A stretch of DNA of 27,129 nt from Spirochaetia bacterium (GCA_900770075.1 CAAGIZ010000241.1:1-27129); one strand, 5' to 3'. Shown: positions 7,935 to 15,733, counted from the first letter of the stretch. Notes: generated by a model from the letters alone, not told the origin. Program-made: numbers and translations.

Positions 7935-8035
7935 ATGGTGCCCGGATGGCAGGGGCCGCTTTGCGGGTGCAGGGCACCGGAGGCGCGGTAGACGCCGAAG
8001 CCCCGAACAGCCGCTGGACAGTGGAGCTGCACCCA
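7935..8035. repeat. Interspersed repeat family 1, copy A
   Basis: GC-rich block between the divergent hydrogenase and hslO genes. Positions 7976-8004 match 19474-19502 at 26 of 29 bases, and AGTGGAG recurs in the same order (8020-8026 and 19534-19540). Copy A also has a perfect 8-bp inverted repeat, GGGTGCAG at 7965-7972 and CTGCACCC at 8027-8034. TTGCGGGTGCA is directly repeated at 7961-7971 and 8047-8057. No convincing reading frame crosses it. Confidence 0.7.
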
Positions 8036-8052
8036 CTAAAAAAATATTGCGG

Positions 8053-8081
8053 GTGCACTGTTTTTTCTTTTTCGTTATAAT
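8053..8081 (+). promoter_or_regulatory. Candidate sigma-70-type promoter of hslO
   Basis: A perfect TATAAT occupies 8076-8081, only six bases before the ATG of hslO. The -35 region is poor (GTGCAC or TGCACT at 16-17 bases). If the -10 box is used, transcription would begin at or next to the start codon and give a leaderless or nearly leaderless message. Confidence 0.4.
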
Positions 8082-8087
8082 GGGGCT

Positions 8088-9068
8088 ATGATTAAAGAAG
8101 AAATTAAAGATGAAGAACTTTTGAAGCACCTGCAGTCCATTCACAGGGACGAAATGACGGTTTTTGTTATGGCTGACGGCCGTGTGCGGGGCGCTTTTTT
8201 GAACGGTACCCGGCTTGTAAACCAGATGAGGGCAAACCAGCACCTGGGAATTCTTGAAACCCTTGTTTTGGGTCAGGGGGAACTTTGCGCTGCCTTGATG
8301 ATTCCTATGATGAAGGGGCAGGAGAGAATTTCACTCCATTATGAATCTAACGGGCCTGCTGTTGGTTTTGGAGTTGAGGCGGATTCCAGAGGTTTTGTCC
8401 GGGGGCATCTGCTGCAAAATCCTATTCCGGTGGATAAGCCTCTTGAAAACTGGGATCTGGCTCCTTTTTTTGGTGAAGGTACTTTGACTGTGAGGCGGAT
8501 GGGGGAGGGTATGAAAGCTCCTCAGGTGGGAATGACGGAAATTATCTATAAAAATATTGCAAAGGATTTGACCCACTATTTTGCCCAGAGTGAGCAGATT
8601 CACACTGCCTTTAACACAAGCATTCAGTTTGACAGGCAGGGGCGGGTAATCGGTGCCGGGGGAATGTTTTTGCAGACCATTCCTAAGACCGGCGGAATCA
8701 GCTGTCGAAGAGGCGGAAGTGCCGGCGGTCAGGCGGGTGATTTTGAGGCCGAAGACGATGAGCTTTTGATAAGGGTTGAAAATGCCTTCAGTGCCATGCC
8801 GTCTATCGGTAAGTGGTTTGCTGACGGCGGAGACATGGAAGACGTTATCTACGGACTTTTCAGGGAATTCAATCCTTCTGCGGTTTTGAGCCGGGACATA
8901 ATCTTTGACTGCCCCTGCAGTGCCGAATACTATGCTGAACAGATAAAGGCTCTGCCGAAAGCTGAACTGGAGGATATTTTTGCCAACGACCCGGATCCTC
9001 TGGAAGTTGTTTGCCACAACTGCGGTTCAGCCTATAAAATCCCTAAGGATATGCTCAGGGCGCAGTGA
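8088..9068 (+). CDS. hslO: Redox-regulated holdase chaperone Hsp33
   Basis: Cytosolic chaperone activated by oxidation, which protects unfolded proteins during oxidative stress. The C-terminal zinc/redox switch is intact: CPC (Cys275, Cys277) and CHNC (Cys309, Cys312), with the usual spacing of about 30 residues. The N-terminal domain has the expected VRGAFLNGTRLVNQMRANQH and LETLVLGQGELCAALM segments. At 326 residues it is some 30 longer than typical. Part of the excess is a Gly/Arg-rich stretch, SCRRGGSAGGQAG (205-217), with one additional Cys, located between the core and linker domains. It stands alone, divergent from the oxygen-sensitive hydrogenase gene. A role protecting this presumed anaerobe during oxygen exposure is a reasonable inference. 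Confidence 0.93.
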   Translation: MIKEEIKDEELLKHLQSIHRDEMTVFVMADGRVRGAFLNGTRLVNQMRANQHLGILETLVLGQGELCAALMIPMMKGQERISLHYESNGPAVGFGVEADSRGFVRGHLLQNPIPVDKPLENWDLAPFFGEGTLTVRRMGEGMKAPQVGMTEIIYKNIAKDLTHYFAQSEQIHTAFNTSIQFDRQGRVIGAGGMFLQTIPKTGGISCRRGGSAGGQAGDFEAEDDELLIRVENAFSAMPSIGKWFADGGDMEDVIYGLFREFNPSAVLSRDIIFDCPCSAEYYAEQIKALPKAELEDIFANDPDPLEVVCHNCGSAYKIPKDMLRAQ

Positions 9069-9117
9069 ATTGTGCGGCGGACGGTGCGGGGAAGGGCGTG
9101 ATGATTGCCGAAAATCC

Positions 9118-9145
9118 TGTAGTTTTTGAAAAAATCTGCCGATAC
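9118..9145 (+). promoter_or_regulatory. Sigma-28 (FliA)-like promoter ahead of the phosphatase operon
   Basis: TGTAGTTT (9118-9125) and GCCGATAC (9138-9145) match the bacterial sigma-28 consensus TAAAGTTT / GCCGATAA at 6 of 8 and 7 of 8 positions. The spacer is 12 bases against the usual 11. The site lies 42 bases upstream of the first phosphatase ATG, with an AGAGG ribosome-binding site at 9178-9182. It suggests co-regulation with motility and chemotaxis genes. Confidence 0.5.
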
Positions 9146-9187
9146 TGACTGTGGAAAACCATTAAGGTTAAAATAAAAGAGGTCTGT

Positions 9188-10594
9188 ATGTTTAAGGCGC
9201 GTAGACGAATTTGTCTTACTTTGGTTTATGTTCTTCTTTCGCTGATTTTTGTTTCTCTGGCGGTTTTTTTGGTGCCCCAGACAAAAATCAACGACTTTGT
9301 GGATTATTCTAACACTTTTCCTACTGCGGTAACGGCTTCTTTGTTCTGCACGCTGATAATGATTGCCACTACCCTGTATGCCATGCTCAGGCAGTATCTG
9401 GAAAAGACCACCATGAGAACCGGGGCAACTGCCTATCTGACGGAATTTACTGACAGACTGCGCCTGTGTTATTCAATGGAAAATTTTTACAGTCTGATTG
9501 GAAACGTTCTTGAATTAAAGGCGGACTGTTCGGTTTTGTATGTGAACCGTCTGGCAAATTACATTTTTTACAATTCTCCAAACAGGATTACGACGGATCA
9601 GAATTATCTTGATCTGCTCGAAAGGAATTTTCCTGCAGACTGGCCGGAAGGAACTTTTTTTATTGATGAAAATTTTGGAATTGTTTCTAAAATTCGTAAG
9701 GCGAGGGGTTTTCTCATCTCGACAAACGGTTTCCATCTGTTTGTGCTCTGCCGTTACACTCGGCTTTTCGACAAGGAAGTTTTTCCGCGGCTTTACGAGG
9801 AACTGGGGCGTTTTCAGCTCCGCTCGGAGACTATTTCCAGCCTGTCGGAAATTTCTGAACTTTCCAGGGAATGGGAGCAGCTGGCAGAATCTCAGCGTTC
9901 CTTTTTGCCTGCCAGAATGCCGAACGTAAAAAGGCTTAAGCTTGCTGCCTACTTCCGGCCCCTCATAAACGTTTCGGGAGACTATTACACTGTCCTGCCC
10001 ATTGACGAGAACAAAACCCTTGTCATGCTGGGAGACGTTTCCGGTAAAGGACTGGCGGCTGCTCTGGTCATGGGTCTGGTAATGAATACCGTAAAAACCA
10101 AGGAAAATAAGGAAGATTTGCCGGGGATGATTGCCGCCATCGACAAGTCCATCAAGGAGATGCACCTTCAGGACAAGTACACCGTTTTGTTCATAGGCAT
10201 AATCGACACCCAGAAGATGACAATCCGCTACGTAAATGCTTCCATGTCTGACCCTATCATCGTAACCCGCTCTCCTGACGGTTACAGAATCAAGTCCCTG
10301 TCTTCCAACTGTCCTATCGTAGGAATCATTCCAATCGATGACATAGAGGTAAGCGAGCAGAGACTTTTTTCTGGCGACCTTATAATGATGGCAAGTGACG
10401 GGGTTTCTGAAGTAATGAACGAAGAAAAGGTGGAACTGGGAGACACCCAGCTGTTTACCGACACCATCAAAAAAAGTGCTTCCAAGGAACCTAGGGAATT
10501 CATAAAAGACATTACGGATCTGGTTTTCAGTTACAACGCAGACACCCGGCTGCACGATGACCTTACGATGCTTGTGGCAAAACTTCAGGGGTAG
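9188..10594 (+). CDS. Membrane-anchored SpoIIE/RsbU-type PP2C phosphatase
   Basis: Predicted serine/threonine phosphatase that would dephosphorylate a STAS-domain antagonist protein. Two membrane segments (about 7-28 and 43-66) anchor it. A middle region of about 150 residues, which I do not recognise, is probably a sensor. The C-terminal SpoIIE domain (about 250-468) carries the metal-ligand motifs SGDYYT (Asp265), GDVSGKG (Asp283), SDGVSE (Asp404) and HDDLTML (Asp457/458), so catalysis looks intact. It is the first gene of a tight operon: 13 bp to the second phosphatase, which is followed by the STAS protein. A sigma-28-like site lies upstream. Confidence 0.9.
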   Translation: MFKARRRICLTLVYVLLSLIFVSLAVFLVPQTKINDFVDYSNTFPTAVTASLFCTLIMIATTLYAMLRQYLEKTTMRTGATAYLTEFTDRLRLCYSMENFYSLIGNVLELKADCSVLYVNRLANYIFYNSPNRITTDQNYLDLLERNFPADWPEGTFFIDENFGIVSKIRKARGFLISTNGFHLFVLCRYTRLFDKEVFPRLYEELGRFQLRSETISSLSEISELSREWEQLAESQRSFLPARMPNVKRLKLAAYFRPLINVSGDYYTVLPIDENKTLVMLGDVSGKGLAAALVMGLVMNTVKTKENKEDLPGMIAAIDKSIKEMHLQDKYTVLFIGIIDTQKMTIRYVNASMSDPIIVTRSPDGYRIKSLSSNCPIVGIIPIDDIEVSEQRLFSGDLIMMASDGVSEVMNEEKVELGDTQLFTDTIKKSASKEPREFIKDITDLVFSYNADTRLHDDLTMLVAKLQG

Positions 10595-10607
10595 GAGAGG
10601 TTAGTTT

Positions 10608-12773
10608 ATGATTTATGTTGTTTTAAACCTTGTTATTGCGGTTTTTGCCGTTGGTCTTGCCTTCTATATAGACCGCCGTTCTGCAGAAAACGTGGACAGC
10701 CCTCTTACGACCATGAGCGTTTACCTTGCAGTTGCTGCCTTGTCTATGGCATTTATGCTGTGGGCAACTTTCTCTTCTTCCGACAGGCTTCCTCTGCTGT
10801 TTTTCCGCATAATGATGATTGCCCTTACGGTCTATTCCCTTGATTTCTGCATATACTGCATACTCTTTCCGTCTTACAACAGACCTGTTGCCGTAAAGAT
10901 TGTAAAGTGGGCTTTGGTGCTGGTTTCCGTATGGTTTGTCTTTACCCAGATAACTTCCATCACCATTACGGACTTTCTTGGAATCAGCGTTGATTCAAAA
11001 CCTCTGTTTACGGGATGGCTTACGAACTACTTCCCGGTAACCTGGTTTGAAGTTTTTCGGGGCCTTATTCTGGTAGGGCTTCCGGGGCTTTCTGTTTTGA
11101 TAATGATTTTGCGGGCAGAAAACCGGGAAGACCGTCTGAACATGCAGAAATCTGTAATGAACCTGCTTGCACTGGTTGCCGGCTGGGTTGCATTCTGGGT
11201 TATCGGACAGGCTCAGGGGCGGGTTCCTATGTTTGCCACACTGGTTTTGACCGGGGTTGCCGTAATTGAAGTAATTCTGGCATACAACTCCTTCCAGAAC
11301 TTTTTGTACGATTTTAAATATGCCCTTGGAATTGCCGTAACCTTTGGTGCCTGCTATCTCCTGCCTGCCTTTGTCGTAGGAATTTTTTTCCCGAGGCTGT
11401 GGCCGGAATTTGCCCGCTCAAAACCGCTGTTCTTTCTTGAAATTGCCATTGTAATAGTGGTGTGCATCACCATTTCTTACCAGATTTCAAAATTCCTTTC
11501 AAAAAAACAGTATTTCCGCTCTTTCCAGTATGCTGAAGTTTTTGAAGAACAGCTTTCCAAACTGGATTATTCCGAAGAGCCGGAAAAAATCGTTCAGGAC
11601 CTTAAGAATATCTTTATCCACAACCTCGGACTTTCCCAAATGCACATATTTGTAGAAAGCGAAAACATCCTGAAGACCATTTACGAACCTGAAGACGGAA
11701 CGGAAATGACTCTGGACATAAAAAATAATGTTTTTGACGCAATGCTCAACCAGGGGCGCAGCGTTGTCCTTAAAAGTCAGGTAGACAACGGACATCTCTT
11801 TGAACGCATAAAGGGCGACCTGCTGAAACTTTTTGCATCCACCGGTTCCGAAGCCCTCATCCTGCTTTCGGAAGGACGGCGAATTGTGGGTCTTATTACC
11901 CTTGGACAAAAAGCCGGCGGCAACATCTATGCTGACTACGACTTCAACACCTTTACAAAACTGTATTCTTACTTTTTTGTATTCGGCTACTACATGCGCA
12001 ACATCGCAAACCAGGCCATTGTAGGTACGGTAAACCGGGAAATCCGCATGTCCAGCCAGATAATCACCTCCATTCAGGAGAATATGGATCCTGTAAAAAA
12101 TCCAAGGTACGATACAGGCTATATGATGGAACACGCCCACAACATCGGCGGCGAATTCGTGGATTTAATACGGCTTTCCGACACCAGACACATCTTCGTT
12201 CTGGGGGATTTAAGCGGAAAGGGAATTTCTGCTTCCATGAGCATGGTAATCATAAAGTCGATTATACGCACCTTCCTTCAGGAAACCCGGGATTTTAAAC
12301 TGCTGGTTGAAAAAGTGAACAGCTTTATCCGCTTTAACCTGCCTAAGGGAACCTTTTTTGAAGGTCTTTTTGCCCTCATCGATTTTAACGACGATACTAT
12401 GTACTACATAAACTGCGGCGTTCCTGCCCTTTTCCTGTATACAAAGTCCTATAACAACGTAATCGAAATTCAGGGTGAAGGCCGGGTTCTGGGCTTTGCA
12501 AAGGACATTGGAAAATTCCTCAAGGTAAAGAAGGTAAAGCTCAGCCCCGGAGACATAGTCGTTACCTGTACGGACGGTCTTATCGATTCCAAGTCCCTTC
12601 GCGGGGAAGTCTACGGAAAAGAGAGAATCCAGCACTCCATTACGGACAGCACTACTTCTACGGCACAGGTTATGGCCCGCACCATGTACGGTTCTGCACT
12701 GGACTTCCTTGCAAAAGGCTTTGACGATGATGTTTCAATCCTCGTAATAAAGCGTCTGGCAGGAAGATTGTGA
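10608..12773 (+). CDS. Polytopic membrane SpoIIE-type PP2C phosphatase with multi-TM sensor
   Basis: Second phosphatase of the operon, 721 residues. The first 295 residues contain about eight or nine membrane helices, resembling the 7TM sensor modules found on some histidine kinases. A GAF-like region (about 305-470) and a C-terminal SpoIIE domain (about 490-721) follow. The catalytic domain has GDLSGKG (Asp534), TDGLID (Asp656) and DDDVSIL (706-708). At the first metal site it reads GGEFVD, with Glu516 in place of the nearly invariant Asp of GGDFxD. It may therefore bind metal differently from its neighbour, or be regulatory. The ribosome-binding site AGGAGAGG is strong. The different sensor suggests that the two phosphatases feed distinct signals to the same target. 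Confidence 0.9.
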   Translation: MIYVVLNLVIAVFAVGLAFYIDRRSAENVDSPLTTMSVYLAVAALSMAFMLWATFSSSDRLPLLFFRIMMIALTVYSLDFCIYCILFPSYNRPVAVKIVKWALVLVSVWFVFTQITSITITDFLGISVDSKPLFTGWLTNYFPVTWFEVFRGLILVGLPGLSVLIMILRAENREDRLNMQKSVMNLLALVAGWVAFWVIGQAQGRVPMFATLVLTGVAVIEVILAYNSFQNFLYDFKYALGIAVTFGACYLLPAFVVGIFFPRLWPEFARSKPLFFLEIAIVIVVCITISYQISKFLSKKQYFRSFQYAEVFEEQLSKLDYSEEPEKIVQDLKNIFIHNLGLSQMHIFVESENILKTIYEPEDGTEMTLDIKNNVFDAMLNQGRSVVLKSQVDNGHLFERIKGDLLKLFASTGSEALILLSEGRRIVGLITLGQKAGGNIYADYDFNTFTKLYSYFFVFGYYMRNIANQAIVGTVNREIRMSSQIITSIQENMDPVKNPRYDTGYMMEHAHNIGGEFVDLIRLSDTRHIFVLGDLSGKGISASMSMVIIKSIIRTFLQETRDFKLLVEKVNSFIRFNLPKGTFFEGLFALIDFNDDTMYYINCGVPALFLYTKSYNNVIEIQGEGRVLGFAKDIGKFLKVKKVKLSPGDIVVTCTDGLIDSKSLRGEVYGKERIQHSITDSTTSTAQVMARTMYGSALDFLAKGFDDDVSILVIKRLAGRL

Positions 12774-12794
12774 TTTTACGGGAGGTGAATAAAG

Positions 12795-13121
12795 ATGGAT
12801 GCGTTGAAAGTTGTTGAAAAATTTGGTGCCAACTACGTGCTCTACGAACTTGTGGGCGTGGTAAACTCCTACACCATTGACGAATTAAAGGCAAAAGTTT
12901 ATTCAATAGTCATAGATTCAAACCTTGTGCTGGACTGCTCCCTGGTCGAAGAAATCGATTCTGCCGGTGTAGGCCTTATAATGGGCGGATTTAACGATGC
13001 GGAAGATTTTGACCACCGGCTCTACATAATGAACCCCTCACCTTCCGTACGTCAGGCTTTGGACGATACAGGTTTTACCGACACTTTTTATTTTATACAC
13101 TCTGTAACCGAGGTGGTTTAG
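12795..13121 (+). CDS. STAS-domain anti-sigma factor antagonist-like protein
   Basis: A single STAS domain of 108 residues, the size of SpoIIAA/RsbV. The hallmark loop after the LDCS strand reads EIDSAGVGLIMGG (53-65). In SpoIIAA/RsbV the DSSG or DSTG in this loop carries the kinase phosphorylation site. Here Ser56 is kept but the next hydroxyl residue is Ala57. It lies 21 bp after the second SpoIIE phosphatase with a GGAGGTG ribosome-binding site, so it is the obvious substrate of both phosphatases. No RsbW/SpoIIAB kinase or sigma factor is in the window, so the partner must be encoded elsewhere. Confidence 0.88.
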   Translation: MDALKVVEKFGANYVLYELVGVVNSYTIDELKAKVYSIVIDSNLVLDCSLVEEIDSAGVGLIMGGFNDAEDFDHRLYIMNPSPSVRQALDDTGFTDTFYFIHSVTEVV

Positions 13122-13125
13122 AGTT

Positions 13126-14034
13126 ATGTCAAAGTTTAATAAAAAGATTATGGAAAAAGTTTTTCATTTTGACCTGCCGGCCCTTTCTCTGATAGTGATT
13201 TTTTTTAGCATTTTTCTGTGCTCCTCCTGCGTTCCCAAAAAAAGCCCTTCGGAAGAAAAATCAATCCTGACGGAAATCGCTTATGCAGATTCTTCAGAAG
13301 GCTCGTCTTCGGCGACAGATTCCTCAGAACTGGAAAAACTAAGCCGGGTGCTTTATTCCATGAGCGACAGGGCAAAAGAGGCAATCCCCAACGGAGACCC
13401 AAAAGAATTTCTTGCCGACCTGCAGCGTGTTCTTGAAAGCAAAAAAGATTTTTCTGTGGAAGATCTGGATCCCTTTTATCTTATCGACAAAAAACATCCC
13501 GTAAGCGAAAACTATGTTCCAAAAGGACTTATTCCGCTGGAAAAAAATGAATTTTTTGAAATAAACAAAAACAACCTGAGCCTGCGCCCCGAAAGCTTTG
13601 AAGCCCTAAAAAAACTAGCCGCCGCTGCAAAAAAAGACGGGGTGACCCTCACAGTAAGTTCAACCTACCGCTCCTACGAGTACCAGAAAAACCTTTTTGA
13701 CTATTGGGTAAAGGTGGACGGGCTGGAAGAAGCCGAAAGGGAAAGCGCACGACCGGGAACCAGCCAGCACCAGTTGGGAATGGCAGTGGACTTTGCCCCG
13801 GTAGACGACGCCTTTTTTGAAACAGAACCGGGAAAGTGGGTTTACGAAAACGCCCCGGACTACGGATGGAGCCTGAGTTTTCCGCAGGGATACGAAGACG
13901 TTACAGGTTACCGCTGGGAAAGCTGGCATTTCCGCTATCTTGGGGTGGAAGCCTGCAATTTTCAAAAAAAATGGTTCGGCAACGTGCAGCAGTTTATGCT
14001 GGAATTTTTACACGCCTGGGAAGACAAGCTTTAG
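13126..14034 (+). CDS. VanY-family D,D-carboxypeptidase lipoprotein
   Basis: Predicted periplasmic zinc peptidase trimming the terminal D-Ala of peptidoglycan stem peptides. A long N-terminus with a hydrophobic segment (about 19-33) ends in a lipobox-like FLCSSC, so it is likely a lipoprotein. The catalytic domain begins near residue 150. It shows SSTYRSYEYQ (about 177-186), the zinc motif SQHQLGMAVD (His215, Asp222) and ESWHFRYLG (His268), the complete VanY/LAS signature. The region from about 35 to 145 is Ser- and charge-rich and looks like a linker. The ATG lies 4 bp after the STAS stop, making it the last gene of the phosphatase operon. This physically links a signalling module to cell-wall remodelling. 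Confidence 0.9.
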   Translation: MSKFNKKIMEKVFHFDLPALSLIVIFFSIFLCSSCVPKKSPSEEKSILTEIAYADSSEGSSSATDSSELEKLSRVLYSMSDRAKEAIPNGDPKEFLADLQRVLESKKDFSVEDLDPFYLIDKKHPVSENYVPKGLIPLEKNEFFEINKNNLSLRPESFEALKKLAAAAKKDGVTLTVSSTYRSYEYQKNLFDYWVKVDGLEEAERESARPGTSQHQLGMAVDFAPVDDAFFETEPGKWVYENAPDYGWSLSFPQGYEDVTGYRWESWHFRYLGVEACNFQKKWFGNVQQFMLEFLHAWEDKL

Positions 14035-14044
14035 TTTTTTTTGA

Positions 14045-14144
14045 TTTGGAGCAAGTCCACCGTCTAGCCGGCCAAACGGGGTTCCGTGCATAGCACTTCA
14101 TTGCCTTGCGGCAACGGCTGGTGCCGCCCCTAATGTCCGGGCTA
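14045..14144. repeat. Interspersed repeat family 2, copy 1
   Basis: This non-coding block lies between the VanY and phosphoesterase genes and resembles 25548-25712. Both start with TTTGGAGCA. Positions 14068-14086 match 25611-25629 at 18 of 19 bases, and 14113-14144 match 25679-25710 at 30 of 32. It can fold into TTGCC/GGCAA (14101-14105 with 14110-14114) followed by CGGC/GCCG. An imperfect outer stem, TAGCCGG with CCGGGCTA, closes it. The T9 run that follows could let the + strand copy act as a terminator. Confidence 0.75.
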
Positions 14145-14167
14145 AGTTTTTTTTTCAAACCTTCAGG

Positions 14168-14196
14168 TTGCAGTCTTTTATTTTAATGTTTAATTT
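14168..14196 (+). promoter_or_regulatory. Candidate promoter of the phosphoesterase gene
   Basis: TTGCAG (14168-14173) and TAATTT (14191-14196) are separated by 17 bases, each matching the sigma-70 consensus at four of six positions. The site sits just after the family 2 repeat. A GGAGG ribosome-binding site follows at 14254-14258, eleven bases before the ATG, a rather long spacing. Confidence 0.35.
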
Positions 14197-14269
14197 ACCT
14201 TTTGTTTGCCGGTTTTTAACATTTTGATTTTATTCTTTTTTTAGATTTTATCTGGAGGATAATTTTAAA

Positions 14270-15733
14270 ATGAAAAAAAACAGGTTTATTCTTTCGATTT
14301 GTGCAGCCCTGTCTTTGGTTTGTGCCTGTAAGCAGGAAGGTGACACTTATGAAATTGTGGATGAAAGCGTAAAGATTGCGGCTATTTCTGATACTCATCT
14401 TTATGATGCGGCGGTTTTGGGAAGTGATGTTAGCGATGGTTCGGCTCTGGCAAAGTATCTGGACGGCGACAGAAAAATGCTTGTGCAGAGTGAGGCTATT
14501 TTGGATTCTGCCTTGAAGTCCATTGTGGAAAGCGGGGTAAGCTATGTTTTTATTTCCGGGGACCTTACTAAAGACGGCGAAAAAGTAAATCATGAACTTC
14601 TGGCTAAAAAACTTGGGGAAGTGGAAAAATCTGGAACACAGGTTTTTGTTATCAATGGAAATCACGATGTTTCCAATGCCAGTGCTGTAAAATTTAACGG
14701 AACGGAAACCGAAAAGGTTGAAACGGTGAATACTCAGGATTTTAAGGAAATTTATAAAAATTTCGGTTATGGGGAAGCCGTTGCTGTGGATCCTGACAGT
14801 CTTTCTTATGCGGCAGATTTTGGCAAAAACTACCGGCTTATTGCAATTGATTCCTGCAAGTATAACAATAACAAGGATGAGCCTGAGCAGGAAACTGGTG
14901 GAGAAATTACTGAAGAAAGAATGGCCTGGGTTAAGGCTCAGATTGAACAGGCTGTAAAGGCCGGGAAAATTCCTGTGGGTATGATGCATCACGGGCTTGT
15001 GGAGCATATTCCTGAGGTTCAGACCATGATTTTTGCGGAATATCTTGAAGACAATTATAAGTCTACCAGGGAAATTTTTTCTGAAGCAGGGCTTAACCTT
15101 GTGTTTACCGGGCACTTCCATTCTCAGGATATTGCCTCTGCCACTGTAAACGGCAAAAAGTTTTACGATGTGGAAACCGGTTCGCTGGTAACCAGCCCTT
15201 GCCCTGTCCAGTATGTAACTCTTAACGGCCGGAACTTTATTTCCAGAACGGAAAATGTTACTTCTGTTGAAGGTCTTTCTCTTGAATTTGGTGGTGAAAC
15301 CTGTTCAAGTTTTGCTGAATACGGAGAACTTTTTTTAAGAAGCGGAATGGAAGGTCTTTTTACTTCTTACCTTCCGGGGGTTCTGGTTTCTATGGGTATG
15401 GCTGATGCTCAGACTGCTCCTTATGTATGTGCCGGGATTTTGAGTACTGAAGTTGCTTCGGGAACCACTGTAAGCCAGATGCTGACGGATGCCTTTGTTG
15501 CCCATTATAAGGGTGACGAAGGGGAAAGCATGAATGCAACTACAAATGGTCTTATTACAAGTCTTCTTTCTACCTATGGAAGCTATGCTGCACAGGCTGC
15601 CGCTTCTAGCGACCCGACAGAAAAAGCGGGATTTGCTCAGCAGGCCACTCTCTACAAGACCCTGTACGGGGTTACCTACAACCTGTATGCAGATTCTCCA
15701 ACTGCTGACAGGGATGTTTCCTTTAGCTTTTAG
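14270..15733 (+). CDS. Calcineurin-like metallophosphoesterase lipoprotein
   Basis: Predicted exported metal-dependent phosphohydrolase. The signal peptide (1-17) leads into a lipobox-like LVCAC with Cys20 as the likely lipid site. All five metallophosphoesterase blocks are present: SDTHLYD (Asp41, His43), SGDLTKDG (Asp98), NGNHDV (Asn131, His132), MMHHG (His240/241) and TGHFHS (His282, His284). The last 180 residues form a C-terminal extension that I cannot assign. The substrate could be a nucleotide, phosphodiester or phospholipid headgroup and cannot be told from the sequence. Codon choice leans towards T-ending codons, unlike the VanY gene just before it. It is transcribed alone between the family 2 repeat and the terminator at 15795. 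Confidence 0.92.
   Translation: MKKNRFILSICAALSLVCACKQEGDTYEIVDESVKIAAISDTHLYDAAVLGSDVSDGSALAKYLDGDRKMLVQSEAILDSALKSIVESGVSYVFISGDLTKDGEKVNHELLAKKLGEVEKSGTQVFVINGNHDVSNASAVKFNGTETEKVETVNTQDFKEIYKNFGYGEAVAVDPDSLSYAADFGKNYRLIAIDSCKYNNNKDEPEQETGGEITEERMAWVKAQIEQAVKAGKIPVGMMHHGLVEHIPEVQTMIFAEYLEDNYKSTREIFSEAGLNLVFTGHFHSQDIASATVNGKKFYDVETGSLVTSPCPVQYVTLNGRNFISRTENVTSVEGLSLEFGGETCSSFAEYGELFLRSGMEGLFTSYLPGVLVSMGMADAQTAPYVCAGILSTEVASGTTVSQMLTDAFVAHYKGDEGESMNATTNGLITSLLSTYGSYAAQAAASSDPTEKAGFAQQATLYKTLYGVTYNLYADSPTADRDVSFSF

Noticed and set aside
7917..8243. Minus-strand open frames crossing the hslO start and the repeat
   Set aside because: They translate the GC-rich family 1 repeat and have no ribosome-binding site or homology. 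Such frames are by-products of the repeat.
8331..9017. A 228-codon minus-strand open frame
   Set aside because: Lies wholly within hslO in antisense, and the Hsp33 zinc motifs show which strand codes.
9515..10555. A 346-codon minus-strand open frame
   Set aside because: Antisense to the first SpoIIE phosphatase, whose motifs are unambiguous. The antisense product has no recognisable domain.
14045..14144. tRNA or tmRNA-like element, prompted by GGGTTCCG
   Set aside because: There is no acceptor stem, anticodon arm or CCA-type geometry, and the second copy shows it is a dispersed repeat.
14216..15121. A 301-codon minus-strand open frame
   Set aside because: Antisense to the metallophosphoesterase gene, rich in Phe, Ile, Asn and Lys, with no motif.
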